Below are positions 45,434 to 57,978 of a stretch of 64,000 bases of DNA, in pieces. A program made the position numbers and the translations under genes. Below the pieces are notes generated by a model. The model made no database searches and was not told the origin of the DNA. It was given only the letters and a program-made list of their open reading frames with translations. The stretch comes from Pontederia crassipes. Lineage: Eukaryota; Streptophyta; Magnoliopsida; Commelinales; Pontederiaceae. The DNA is taken from positions 13,064,501 to 13,128,500 of the forward strand of contig CM060188.1 of NCBI GenBank assembly GCA_030549335.1, written 5' to 3'. Numbering within the stretch: position 1 is the first letter of the stretch; every line of letters begins with the position of its first letter.

Positions 45434-48084
45434 GAAGGTATGTTTTTACGGTGGATGGGGGGTGATATTTAACGGTGGGATTCGCCTGATCGGGTCGGCC
45501 GACCTTGGTTTCGATCCGTACGACCCGTTGGATTCGGTGCGAAGGTTTGTCTGGAGAGGAGCTCCTAGGTATTATTTTTTAAAAGTAGGGGCAAACATGG
45601 AACGTTATTATGGTTGGCCGCCACACGGAAGGAGCGAGATCGGGTCGGACGCGTTCACGCGAACGCTGACGTCACGGGCGAGGTCGGAGTTACGTCTGCC
45701 GCGGGAAGATTTCTAAATTAGAGAGTTTATTACATCTTATGCCCCTAATCACTGATTAGGGGGAAGTAATAGTATTTTTTTTAAAAATAATATCAACATA
45801 TTGCTCATAATAATCGGAATCAATGAGTAATAAACGAAAAGATATATGCTGATCACCGGTCGTTCGTCTTTTGATTTTGATATGCATTGTTAAATTCATA
45901 CATAAAATTACGGACATATTATCCAATTTTTGTTCGAGTACTGTATGAATCACGATCACCTTAATCATCTCATTTTCGAATTCAAAATTGTGTAGATTAA
46001 ATATACTGGTCATAATTATGCATATGGTTTTTTTCACTTATGAAACTGATATTTGTTTTTTCCCTGGAAAAAATCGGATTATTCAGAATTCTGTCTCTGA
46101 CGCAATAACTGTAATATCTTTGCTTTCTAAAAAATATTTAATAATATCTTTGCTTGGCGATGAAGCCTTTTGTTCAATCAAGTCAAAAGGTTGTAGAATA
46201 TTCGTTGCTGTAATAGTGGAAGCAACATGTATATTTCATATGCTTTAAAAAGGATATGGTTGCTTGTGAATAGATTCAATGATTCTATCTGCTGTTCATG
46301 TATCGTCCTTCATCTTTTATTTAGTTAAAGTTAGATGTACAGTGAGTAAAATCTTTCATCTCTCACTCCCCTTCCCTTCACAAGATGCCTCAAAAAAAAA
46401 TTTACTCAACTTGGACATGTTGGGAGTTTTTGACGAGATTTGGCAGAATCCTTCGCGTCCTTCTCTGTGTTGATGTGGTGGGTAGGCCAGCCATGTGAGC
46501 TCTCCACCACAAGTTGTCAATCTCACACCCAAAGAGGGCCACATACTGTTTGAGCAATTTTATTATTGGTTGCTTTTGGGAGTGGATCAAAGATACAAAT
46601 CTATCTGCCAATCTCTTTCTGTTTCTCTCTCTCCATCTATCTTCTTATCCCTAACAAGAATTGTTAGGACATTGAGAAATGAAGGCCAGACCTCTCTCAT
46701 TTACTCAATATTAGAATATTGGCAATTGCAAATTCATATAAAACTTATATATGTATGGTTCAGAAATATTATATATGTCAGTTGCTTGTTGCAACAATCA
46801 ATGGACACTGGAGGATCGAGTCAGTCAAGGAATAAATGTGAGAGGTTTGAAAGAAGTGTTACTATTCTCCCAAAGGCTATTTTTCTAGAGAAGACCAACC
46901 CTTAATTTTGTAGTGTAGTCAAGAAAGATAAGATTAAAAACTGCACGAGGAAAGTAGGGTACACTCCAATTAAGTTTATTAAATGGTTATGGCCACATAA
47001 TTAAACTTATATCCGAAGTTCTGCCTGCAGCATTTGCATCCATTGGCATGTTGATCTTGTGTCCAGATGCCTGACCTAATAAAAGAGTAGGTACATCTTG
47101 CACTATGTACACAGACATGCATATATAGAATACAATACATATATGTTTGTGTGTGTGCATGTATCGGACCTGTTTGGACTGTAATATATTGGCCACATAA
47201 TGTAACACACGTTCGAATACGTGTCTTTGATTAGGTGCAAAAAAAAGTTTATGCCTTGTAATCCAAACCATTGGATTTATTTCCTCTAAGTCCATCTTAG
47301 AAAAATGTTTATCACGTTTGTCGAAATCCACATCAATAATTCATCATCAAGTTTAATTATTATCTTCCTTGTGTTTTATTGACGTGTACGAACATTAGTG
47401 AAGCATATATAACAATATATCAGACAGTATTGAAGGATCAGAATGAGCAAGCTATGCTTTACAGTTTACATCGTAATATAGAAGACAAGATTTAGCACTC
47501 GTTTAGGCCAGTTTAAGGTGGGGACATGCTTATGCAATAGTTAATAAGATTGTTCTTATCTGCATACGCTTGTTTTGTTAAAATATATTGTTGTGATTTG
47601 TGAACGAGGTAATATTATTCATGGAGAGATTTAAAAAAATAAGTTTTATTTGATTCCGTGTAATAAGCCAAACATATATGCGGACATGAATGTTTCCCAT
47701 TAAAAAAGATTTTAAAAAACTCTTACAATTAGATACATTTCTTTGTCAACATAAATTTTTTTTTGTCATCATGAGCTTACTAATTAAAAACCAATAAGGC
47801 GTATATTTAACCAGTAAAACATTAAGATGTATTTTGTATGGTTAAGATAACTTAATGCTTTTTTATGGTTAAAATAAGTTAACTACATTTGTGGATTGAT
47901 CAAATAATGAACAAAATAAATACAAATTTACAACATTTTATGCATGCCTTCAATTATGAGCACATTAAATTAACAGATCAATCTAGAGGCCATCGTTGTA
48001 CCCGCTTTCCAGCTAAATAATTTCAGCGGCGCATTTATATACCGTGACTTGCGAGTATTATATGTATACTTAACAAACAAGATG
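45434..48084. other. Intergenic, GC-rich then AT-rich, no gene recognised
   Basis: 45434-45720 is GC-rich and open in one frame (106 residues) but shows no domain or homology I recognise; it looks like promoter-proximal DNA. From 45720 to 48084 short frames (for example 46495-46905, 136 residues, Ser/Leu-rich) lack motifs and codon structure. 'acctgtttggactgtaat' near 47169 may be a MITE end. Nothing else is assigned. Confidence 0.4.
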
Positions 48085-48925
48085 TAGTCCCTGTTTGGCA
48101 TCTTTTTGAAAATATTCATCAGGTTGAAATTCCTATTGGAATTCACTTTTCAAAAAGTGATTTCCATAATCAATTCTTTGCAATGGATTACATTCAGAGT
48201 GATGTTTGGATAACATGGATCGAAAATTATCAATCAACTGGTTCGCCTTGTCCCCATTGGTATTTACCAACGACCTCTCTCGCATACCTCCCTACAATCT
48301 CTCCTCTCTCACTTAGTAATCTCTGTCTCATCTCTTCTCCTCTTTTCTCTCTCTTAATGAAATCTTGGCAAACCAAAAAAGGCAAACAAAATGCGAAAGA
48401 GAAAATGAAATCAAAATTTGAGCTCAGTAGAACCAGCCGCAGGAAGAGGCAAAATTTATTTATGTGAAGCTGGAGTTAAAACAAGGAGGTGGTGGATGCA
48501 AAGATGAATTTAGATGGCACATATTTGAGGTGGATCCGAGCACATCTTTTATGAAGGTTGAGCAAAGAAAAATTGGAATGGGGCATTGGTGGAGGGGAGT
48601 TTGGGGCTGGAGATGAAGCACTTTCGTAGCCGAGGTCGAAGGCAAAGCACCAGACTCCAGAGTTTGAGATCAAAACACTGGGTAACAGTTGCAAGAAAGA
48701 TGGATGCATAAGGAAGAAGAAAACACAAAGATAAGGAGAACGCGTCACAGGAAAAAAAAGAGATCCTAGCTAAGTTTTTTTTTCCTAAGGAATCAATGGG
48801 TTTTCATTGTTTTATTTTCTACTCTAAATGACATTCAAACACTTAGTACGACTTTTTTCAATCATCGTAAAAGATACGTCAAAATGGACCCTTTCCAATG
48901 GATTAAGAGACATCCAAATAGGGCC
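48085..48925. mobile_element. Possible non-autonomous DNA transposon (~0.84 kb)
   Basis: Left end GTCCCTGTTTGGCATC and right end GACATCCAAATAGGGCC are imperfect inverted repeats of about 16 bases, and the DNA next to them is also AT-rich and roughly inverted. The interior has a CT-rich stretch (48260-48360) followed by a purine-rich, more GC-balanced segment that may be captured gene DNA. No clear target duplication is visible, so the boundaries are tentative. Confidence 0.45.
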
Positions 48926-50640
48926 GTAGTCTTAAACATCCCCATGGGGAATGAACCTAACTTGCATCAATATCAGTCCAAAGTTGTTGTCCCAACTCTC
49001 ATTATTAGTTGCTTTTGGACACCTGTGAGGGGCTTAATTATAATTTGGCATCTGGAAATTTCCATGTTTGATGAGCTCATATATATTTATCGATTATAAG
49101 TAGATCATTGTTCACAATAAGTTAAATAATTCTTAATTTATTGTACCTTTAAACTCGAAATTATAAAAAAGGAAAACTGAAATAAATAAATAAAAAAAGA
49201 TAAGGTGTGATGGTGGCAAAAAATGGCATGTCTTTTTATATATGATAAGTTGGTGACTACATTTTATATTGATATATTCTTTTTTTATATCCAAGATGTG
49301 TCTACATGTTTCCTTTTGTTCTGTACGTGGATCTTCCTTCTCTTCTTCACTTACTTTATTTCTTAATTGATCTTTCTATGCCCGATACTCATATAAATTA
49401 GAACTAACTGGACACGCTAAAGCTGGCACGATAAAAAAAAAGTTGAACAAAAAATATTATTGTAGGAATTCATCATTTTATCACAGAACATTATCCGTAA
49501 GTAAGTATAAACTTTCAGAGCAGTCCTTCTACCTACACGCAATGTATGACAGTGATCAACTTCATATGAACCATATCTGTCTACGTCCATATCCACTGGT
49601 GGTGATGTGTCTCACTGTCTCCCTTTAATCCCTTTCCCTCACCTTACTCCCTCTTTGTGCACTTGCACGGGGGACATTAGTGCTCCAATTACACCATTGT
49701 TTTTTTGTATCATCAATTCATTTAATCCCTTTCTCATTTTATGTGGTTCACAATTAAAACGTTTTTTTTCCTTTTCGCTGATCAAGGCGCTTATTCCTTG
49801 TGGAACTCTCCAAAAGACGAGAGAGAGAGAGAAAGAGAGAGATGAGAGATTCGTGCCATCTGATGAAGAATTCTTATCACTGAATTAGCATGTATTTTCT
49901 CTTGTCTTATGCTTAATCTTATTACAATTACATGCACAGCATGACAGCACTCGAGTCATGTAGACCTATTTCTTTAGCATTGCCATTTGTTTATTAATTT
50001 GTTCTTTAAAATTGATACCCTCGCAGGGAGCCGATAGATGTCGAGTTGACAGACGAAACACTATACAACAGTCTTTGAATCAATGAAGGATATTTTGCTT
50101 TAGATCAAAGAAGAGGTCACAAAACTAACAACAAACATTAATCTAATCTTGGGGATCAGCGAGCTCATCCAGTTGTTGCATAAGAAATCTTCCTTGCCAG
50201 AGGGACCACTAACGCAGCCACGTGACAAAAAGTTGTTGAAACAACAGTTGGAGGAGAATGATAGGAGGAGATCTATAAAAAAAATTCGAAGCATCATTGG
50301 TCGTTTTTAGAATGGAGAGCTTGGAGATACTTTCTTGAGACGTAAGAATTCTTGAGATGAGAGACATATTTGCAATGAACAATGTTCTACTTGTTTACTA
50401 TTCTATTCATGGGTCTGTGTTCACCCAATATGAATTGTAACTTATTAGTCAGCTGGGGTCGGGAGGTGTCTGATCCTCATAATTTATAAGCCCCTCACTG
50501 ATTTTGCAAATACTTTTTCAGATTTTGGCAATTTCAGTTTGGTAATACAATTCATCTCATTTTCATGCATCAACTAATTAGAAAGTTAATGAATCCAATC
50601 TCAATACTAATGCTTCTTGGTTTATCTCTAAACTACAAGA
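48926..50640. other. Unrecognised intergenic DNA with a GA microsatellite
   Basis: A (GA)n-like run lies at about 49818-49846. Around 50050-50340 the sequence has balanced composition ('tcaatgaaggatattttgctttagatc', then 'caacagttggaggagaatgat') and may be a gag relic, but stops break all frames. No gene is supported. Confidence 0.35.
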
Positions 50641-51250
50641 GGATTTTAAATCAGCCTCTCAGCTGCAAATTTGAAATGAAATCCACACTAGCATCAATCA
50701 ATTGGAACATTTTAGCACATGTTACTTATTGAAATTCAGATTTGCCATTGCTCCTTGGTCCATTTCTGAACAAAGTGGAAATAAGGAATTAACTTATCAG
50801 TTGCATATAAGATTGAGATTCCACAATGACAAGCAGATTCCATAAAAATCAGAACTCAAAATGCAAATCAGATTTTACCACCGCATGTTTTTACAGAATT
50901 GATTCAGGGGAGTTGTCATTGCCTCTTATTACATTTCTGAATAAGAAGAACCCACTTAATCTACTTCTCATTAGCCAATGAAATGAGGGGTTTACAATGA
51001 CATCAGATTTCTCAAATTAGGAATTAGAATTGTAGTTCAGAAATTAAATTAGATGAAAATCAGATTCCTAAATCAGATTTGGACTTAAAACTTATCATTG
51101 GTTCTTGTTTCATTTCTGAATCAAGAACAGATCATAAAATAAACTCTCAGTTGTAGATATAAGCAAGATCATACAATGTCAAGAATATGACAGAAATAGA
51201 TGAGTTCTGAATGCAGAATCAAGAATCAGAAAATAAAAAATTATGAAATC
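50640..51250 (+). repeat. Degenerate tandem repeat, ~170-180 bp units
   Basis: A phrase like 'cattgctccttggtccatttctgaacaaag' occurs near 50745, 50918 and 51098 in diverged form. Each is followed by a '(t)tatcagttg' or similar phrase, then 'acaatgacaagcagatt'-like and 'aaatcagatt' phrases. At least three old copies are supported. Confidence 0.5.
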
Positions 51251-51789
51251 AGTGCAAAAAATCAGAAATGTTCACATCAATCCACAATTAATCTAGACTA
51301 CTACCATATCCTAAGAGACATGAAGTTTAGCTCCTCATAACTACAAAGTTTGATACAAAATATAGTGAAGAGCAGAAGGAAATTATCTTGGATTCAAGTT
51401 TGTCGAGAGGTATCCTTGCAGCACTTCAGCTCCAACTCCAAAAACCTTGCTTCCTTCTCCAAACCCTGCAAATGGCCAGCCTTCGTTTTTCCCCCATGTT
51501 TCTTCATATTATATATGACCTTTAAACATCCTTAGATCAGCATCAAAATATCCCATATCCTTTTATTGTGCCAAGTATCCAGTCCTAAAATTCTAACCGC
51601 AGAAATCAGCAACTTTTTGGAGTGGTCCCCCACCTTTTTCCAACTTTTTACACTTTATTTTCCCTGCTAGAAGAGGTAGAACACCAAGCATCAAAATCTT
51701 CAAATAGAAAATAAACAAATAAGGATAAGGAAAGTCACTAGGATCAGCTCAAACATCAATTAAAATCTGATGTTATGAAGATGTGAAAT

Positions 51790-52330
51790 CAGTAATTAAA
51801 ATGATAAGTTTGAGGACCCGAAAATGATGATTTTGCACTAATCATGAAAATTATCCAAATAAAAGTGGTTCAAGACATTAGAGGCATCCAAGGGATTAAT
51901 ATGACAAGTGAATGAGGTCAGAAATCAAATGTAGATACAATTTCATAACATTGATAACTTGATGACCCGAAAATGATAACTTTTAGCTACTAAAATGATA
52001 ACTTGTCATAACTTTAGTTATGATTATCCAAATGAGATCAAATTTGAACATCAATGAGTTAAGATAGTAAGTTAATGATTACTTAATGCCTCTGTGCAGA
52101 ATTGATGGTTTTGGATATCGAAATGACAATTTTGCCATTAAACAATAACTTGGCATTGAAAAATGATAACTTTTGAAATGAATTGATAATTTTGCACAAG
52201 TTGAAATATGATCATTTATGATGGCAGTGGATTTAGGGCAAAATAATCATTAGAAATCAGCTCAAGTAGAAAAATGATAACTAGCACATTGAAATGATAA
52301 CTTTGCATAGAATTGACATATTTATGGATT
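51790..52330 (+). repeat. AATGATAACTTT-rich degenerate repeat
   Basis: AATGATAAC or AATGATAACTT recurs about ten times between 51800 and 52310, often preceded by 'gatgacccga' or 'ttgaaa'. Spacing is irregular. It is non-coding, and the origin is unknown. Confidence 0.5.
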
Positions 52331-54642
52331 TTGACAATTCATAGCCTCTATGCATATGAAATCAAATATAAAATGAGAAAGATCAACTAGTTATCACAAT
52401 CCTTGCATTCCAAACATAATTGGCCAAAAGTAATGCAAAATAGGGGCTCGATATGGGTGAAATGCATCTAAAATGGAATAAAAACCTATAGTGATCAGCT
52501 AGTGATCATTAAGTTACATCTAGAAAACTCTTGGCAATCCTATACTTCATCTCCGAATTAGTTTCTCCCTTAATTCATCTAAATGTTCCTCGCTTTATGT
52601 AGTCCTAATTCGCTTTATGTATTCATTCCTTGTAACGTGTCGAGACTCACGTGATTTTCACGTGCTCAGAGTCATCCTAGAGACGTTACATAATTTTATA
52701 TAAAATAATTTTGTGAAAAATAAATTTTATAAAATGTGGAACTACTATTAAGGACATCACTGAAACGTCTATAACTATCAAAGGAGGATTAAGATAAATT
52801 CTATAAAAGGTGGAATTACTATCAAAGGAGCTAGAACGTTTATAATTCCATAATACTAAAAGTGCATAAAAGTAATAACTAATAAATAAATCTACTATAT
52901 GACACAATCATACACCATGTGCAACATCTACCTGACCACCTGCATCATCATCCTCTATCATCATCTTACATGTATAAATCCAGATGCAAAGGAAAACCCA
53001 TGAGTATAAAGTGCGTAGTATCTAACCATAATAACAAACAATAATAAATAGTGCTCAATAAATCAATAACAATATAGCACTAGATTAATCAATATGATAG
53101 GAACTCAATAATCAATAGATCAATAAAGTCATAAATAAGATAATCAGGAAAAAGATGATCAATCAATATCAATTAACAATAATCAATTATGCTTGATCAA
53201 CACTATCCAATTTAATAATTTTCGATTCAATATCAACATCAATGGTCATTGGCCGATAACAATATTCTATTTCATTCAATGGGCGGAGGTAATGTCAGTC
53301 AATGCTAATATCTGAATGACTATGATTCAATTCAATTCGATTTTCATTCAATTTGATTCAATCTTTAGAATTATCTAATTCAATAAGGAGCGCTCGGGGG
53401 AAACTTCATGTCTCTTTCATGTAGGCCAGTAGGAGATCAAGCTACGTTGCCCTCCAATAATAGCGCTAGACAATAATTCATGATGGCGGGGACCATGACT
53501 ATCATAGGACAATCTTCCCTAAATGATGACGTCTCAAAGATCTAGGTACACTATCTGCCCCATACAATACGATAGTAGTATGTCCCATGGAGCTTAGAGA
53601 CAATCGAAGAATATAGGGACTCAGTAGTTTTCATATTTTATCTTGTTTGTCCTAAATATCTATCTTTAATAATTTAATTTAGGTTAAACAAGAATCCAAT
53701 CAGGAAAAAAACTACTTGATCAGTATTATAATAAATCACACAATCTGATGGAATAACAATAACAATAACAATAAAGTCAAATCAAATCTAACAGATATAA
53801 TGAGATCAAATTTGTTAACAATATGATCATGGATGATAAAAAACAATTAATCATAGTAACTATTCAATTATCTATATTAAAATATCCAAAAATAAGTTTT
53901 CTGTCCTCAGATGGACCGCGTCGGGTAGAACCGGGGCCATATTCAAAAACAACAAAAACCCTCGGCAGGGACAAAACTCGAGCCGAGTTGGGTGTGAACT
54001 CGGCCTGAGTTGGCCGATTCATGCTCGTGACAATATTTTGATCAAACACGGACTGTATCCGAAAACATAAACTGTGTTGTCAGAAAACCCGGGCCGCGCG
54101 GTCACTGAACCAGTCCGCGATCGATTACGGTTCAATATACATCAATGCGGTTTGAGTTTTATTGAATCCGAATTGTGTTGACCAGAACTCGAGCCATGTC
54201 GGCCTCAACCCGATCATGTTAGTCAGAACCCGAGTCGAGTTCAGTCATCGGTGAAAAAATGTGTTCCAACACGATTTTCCAATCATCATAGCTTTTTCAT
54301 ATGATGTCCAAACGATGCAAAACTTATATTAATAGATTCTCGGTACAAAGGAGAAAAGAATAGGGTTCCATGTCACAAAAAATCAACAATATAGGGATTG
54401 CCCCTACGTATGTAAAGTTGGGTGAAAAATCAATTGGATCCCTCTGATGCATTAGTAGTATAGACGCCGACTTTGACCGACGATATCTCTCTGTCCACGT
54501 TTCGAAACTCGCAGCCACCACTTGAAAGGACTTCTTTTATATGCCGACTTCGAAACCAGCCGCTGCGCTCTCGAGGATGTCTAGGTTTGCATGAAAATGA
54601 GAGAAAAAGAAAGTCCAAAGGGGGTTCATCCATTTGATGTCT

Positions 54643-54650
54643 ATTTATAG
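54643..54650 (-). promoter_or_regulatory. TATA box of the solo LTR
   Basis: Minus-strand CACTATAAATAGAC lies inside the LTR and is followed downstream by a GC-balanced segment, as expected for a U3-R promoter. Confidence 0.65.
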
Positions 54651-54784
54651 TGCAGACTAAAATTTTCAATTCTATTGGGCTTTGAACTCTTTTAGAATCA
54701 ATTTCGACCACCCATCAATAATTAATCGCCCCAAAATTTCTCAAATTTAATTAAATATGAGATTAATTAGTTTCTTATCATAAC

Positions 54785-55232
54785 TATTGGAGTTAGTTAG
54801 TTGGAGCCTGATTCTAGGCATAACTAATTTGTTGTTAGATATGGTAAGAAGAATCTGAGATATTGTAACTTTCTTATAACCATAATATGGGGAGATTGAG
54901 TGGTTATCATAACTACCTTATTTGTTAGATATAGAGTTATGAAGAATCATGATAAGATATGCAGTTATCCTAGATTGCTACCTAAGGCACATATCTGATA
55001 GCGGTTATGCACCATATATTGTGGGGATTTTGGTAATGTTTGGAATGTGATCTGAGACATCTGAATACAGTGAAACTCTATAATGACTGTGGATGTAGAA
55101 GAATCTCCGAACCATGTAAAATCTGTGTCTTTCTCTATGTGTGATTTCTTGTTACTCTTTCACTATCTGTTTATCGATTTCTTCCAGACATGAGTATTAA
55201 TAGTAAGTTGATATCGAGGATATTCTGCAACA
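54785..55232 (+). repeat. 5' LTR of the copia element (448 bp)
   Basis: Begins TATTGGAGTTAG (terminal G changed to A compared with TGTTGGAG at 57340) and ends TCTGCAACA. Confidence 0.9.
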
Positions 55233-55234
55233 AC

Positions 55235-55247
55235 TGGTATCAGAGCT
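55235..55247 (+). other. Primer-binding site of the copia element
   Basis: TGGTATCAGAGCT matches the start of the standard initiator Met-tRNA primer site and lies two bases after the LTR. Confidence 0.85.
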
Positions 55248-55280
55248 CTTCGGTGAAGGAGTTCGTGGACAGTGGGAGTG

Positions 55281-56010
55281 ATGGCAACAGACGACGGGAA
55301 GGTGAAGATCGAGAAGTTCGATGGCAAAGACTTCGACTTCGGAAAGATGCAGATCGAGGACTATCTATATCAGAAGAAATTGCACGGGCCTCTCTCTGGG
55401 AAAAAGCCGGAGGCGATGAGCGACGCAGACTGAGCGAGGCGATGAGCCGGAGGTGATCAGGCTGACGTTGGCGCGGAACGTAGCCTTTAACATCGTGAAC
55501 GAGAAGACCACGGCGGGTTTGATGAAGGCGTTATCAAATATGTATGAGAAGTCGCCTGCATCAAATAAGGTGTATTTGATGATAAGATTATTCAACCTGA
55601 AGATGTCTGAAAGAGCTTCGGTCGCGGATCACATAAACACATTTAACATTATCATCACACAGTTAAATTCGGTGAGTATCACTTTTGATGATGAAGTGAG
55701 AGCTTTGATCTTGTTGTCCTCTTTGTCAGAAAGTTGGGATGCACTTGTGACGGCGGTCAGCAGTTCTTTCGGTTCAACGAAGTTGAAACTCGATGATATT
55801 CGAGATTTGATTATGAGCGAAGACGTCGTAGGAGAGAATCAGAAGAAGCCTCAAGCTCGACGTTGAGTGCAGATGGCAGGGGAAGAATGCAATAGGAGGA
55901 CAGAATCATGGAAGATCAAATGCAAGACGACGAAGTCAGTTTAGATCTGATGAATTTGCATGCTGGAATTGCGAGAAGAAATGTCACCTGAAGAAGAATT
56001 GCAGAGCATG
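55281..56010 (+). pseudogene. gag of the copia element, frameshifted
   Basis: Starts MATDDGKVKIEKFDGKDFDFGKMQ-like (split here for length: MATDDGKVKIEKFDG then KDFDFGKMQ), followed by YLYQKKLHGPL. A stop near 55430 and a frame change lead into RLTLARNVAFNIV, TTAGLMKALSNMYEKSPASN, YLMIRLFNLKMSE and DDIRDLIMSEDVV, ending at 55864. A knuckle (ACWNCEKKCHLKKNC) follows near 55957 in a further frame, with Cys in place of the usual Gly before His. It is the structural protein, not functional here. Confidence 0.85.
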
Positions 56011-56084
56011 TAAGAAAAAAATTAATGAGGAATCGGCAAATGCTGTTACAGAAAAAGTCTTAGATGCATTGATTCTGAGTGTAG

Positions 56085-56905
56085 ACAGTCCGACAGAATC
56101 TTGGATTCTGGATTCTGAAGCTTCATACCATTCCACATCACAAAGGGAGTGGATGGAATATTACACTACCGGTAGCAAGTTGGAGCTTGTGCACACAGAT
56201 GTATGGGGCCATCTCCAGTTCCATCCCTCGGCGGGTCACTGTATTATGTGACATTTATCGACGATTATTTCATAAAAGTATGGGTTTATTTTCTGAAAAA
56301 TAAATATGATGTGTTCTCTACTTTCAAAAAATGGAAGGCACATGTAGAGAATGAAACATGCATTAAGATCAAATGTTTACGGTCTGACAATGGCCGTCAA
56401 TATGTGAATCATGAGTTCAAAGAATTCTGTGAGGAACATGGCATCAGGATGGAGATGACAGTTCCGAAGATGCCACATCAAAACGGGGTTGCTGAACGGA
56501 TGAATAGGATACTAAATGAGTGTGCCAGGAGCATGAGGATCCATGCAGGTCTACCAAAGTCATTTTGGACAGATGCAGTGAACACAACGACATACCTGAT
56601 CAATCGCGGGTCATCTGTACCATTGGAGAACAAACTTTATGCATATTGATTCTGTATGTAGAGACGAGTTAGATGCTAAGCCTCGAAAGTGTTTCTTTAT
56701 TGGTTATGGTTCTGATGAATTTGGATATCGTTTCTGGGATCATGAACACAGAAAAATTATCCAGAAAAGAAACGTGGTATCTGGTGAAAAGACCATATAT
56801 AAAGACAAGTGTGTTGCAGAATCTGGTGATGCAGGCATGACTCAAGTAGAACTTGAGGGTATTCAAGATGAAGATGTGATCGGGTCACAGAAGATTGTTC
56901 AGTAG
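56085..56905 (+). pseudogene. Protease remnant and integrase of the copia element
   Basis: WILDSEASYHSTS is the protease core with Glu for the catalytic-loop Gly (normally DSGAS). Most of the protease and the integrase zinc finger are deleted. The integrase core resumes at VHTDVWG (first catalytic Asp), with a frameshift at once. Then come YYVTFIDDY, KCLRSDNGRQYVNHEF (second Asp), HQNGVAERMNRIL (Glu) and SFWTDAVNTTTYLINR, ending at a stop at 56647. After a second deletion comes AKPRKCFFIGYGSDEFGYRFWD, the usual post-integrase motif. Confidence 0.85.
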
Positions 56906-57339
56906 GAGCTTGAGGTGATACATGCTAGGCCGAGTACTCCACCTCCTATCAAGAGATCTATTGGAGAGATAAGACCATCGATGAGGTACTCTCCTTCTCA
57001 GAATTTCGTGTTGCTAACTTATGCTAATAAATCAAGATGTTTCAAAAAATTCTTGACGGTTGATGATTCAATCAAGTGAGAGTTAGCAAGGCCGAATGAA
57101 ATTGGTTCGTTGTACAAGGATAAAACTTGGGTGCTGACAAAATTGCCTAAATGTGTAAAGGGATTGCACAAGAAGTGGTTGTACAAGACCAATGAAGAGT
57201 CAGGTGGCGGTCATAGAAAATCGAGGTTCGGTGCAACCTCGGTTTCCCTCCAAAGTTAGTTGCAGGAATGAGTCGTCCAAAGTTCGGGCACAGGCAGGTG
57301 CAGCCCAATCTCAAGAGAATCAGTCTCCAAGTGAGAGAT
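56906..57339 (+). pseudogene. RT start of copia pol fused to the 3' end by deletion
   Basis: ELARPNEIGSLYKDKTWVLTKLPK and GLHKKWLYKTNEES (given in two parts) are the first RT motifs. Then the sequence jumps directly to the region before the polypurine tract (AATCAGTCTCCAAGTGAGAG), so the catalytic YVDD region and RNase H are absent. Confidence 0.75.
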
Positions 57340-57791
57340 TGTTGGAGTTAGGTAGGTGGAGCCTAATTCTGGGCATAACTAATTTGATATTAGATATGGT
57401 AGGAAGAATCTGAGGGATTGTAACTTCCTTGTAACCATAATATGGAGAGATTGAGTGATTATCATAACTATCTTATTTGTTAGATATGGAGTTACGGAGA
57501 ATCATGATAAGATATGCAATTATCCTGGGTTGTTACTCAAGGCACATATCTGGTAGTGGTTATGCACCATATATTGTGGGGATTTGGGTAATGTTTGGAA
57601 TGTGATATGAGACATCTGAATAGAGTGAAACTTTATGACGGCTGTGGACGTATGAGACAATCTCTGAACCATGTAAAATCTGTGTATCTTTCTCTATGTG
57701 TGATTTCTTGTTACTCTTCCACTATTTGTTTATCAATTTCTCCCAAACATCGATATCAACAGTAAGTTGATATCGATGATATTCCGCAACA
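57340..57791 (+). repeat. 3' LTR of the copia element (452 bp)
   Basis: Begins TGTTGGAGTTAG and ends CCGCAACA. Many scattered differences from the 5' LTR show that the insertion is not recent. Confidence 0.9.
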
Positions 57792-57978
57792 ATAACATAT
57801 CAATCAAATTAAATCCCTTTCAAATTGCCTCTTTATCTCTTTAACAATCTTTTTTATAATTTTCCTTGAATTTCAAAATTAATTAATTTCATAATATTAT
57901 CATAGGGATTTTCATATCCATTAAATTAAAATAAATATCTTTTATTTATTTTTAGAAAATCCAAGTCGTTACATTCCT

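Larger units (their letters stand above)
54785..57791 (+). mobile_element. Ty1/copia element (Tnt1/Tork-like), internally deleted
   Basis: LTRs are 54785-55232 and 57340-57791, similar throughout. ATAAC flanks the element at 54780-54784 and 57792-57796. The PBS TGGTATCAGAGCT is at 55235. Order is gag, protease remnant, integrase, then a short RT start joined to the 3' end. The element is only 3.0 kb against about 5 kb for intact relatives; nearly all of RT and RNase H are gone. It lies inside the solo LTR, so it is younger than that LTR. Tork/Tnt1 affinity is judged from Gag and integrase motifs. Confidence 0.92.
52631..57973 (-). mobile_element. Solo gypsy LTR (minus strand) with a nested copia element
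   Basis: The plus-strand ends are TGTAACGTGTCGAG (52631) and CCAAGTCGTTACA (57973), so the termini are TG...CA in either reading. TTCCT flanks both sides (52626-52630 and 57974-57978). Net of the inserted copia element and its duplication, the LTR is about 2.3 kb. The minus strand carries a TATA box near 54643, and the terminal segment at 52640-52690 has GTGATTTTCACGTGCTCAGAG phrases typical of chromovirus LTRs. No internal region remains, so it is a solo LTR produced by recombination between two LTRs. The lineage (Tekay/Del-like) is inferred from size and ends. Confidence 0.85.

Noticed and set aside
45396-45716. 106-residue plus-strand ORF upstream of the phosphatase gene
   Set aside because: GC-rich promoter-side DNA; no domain, and it would overlap the G-box region divergently without its own signals.
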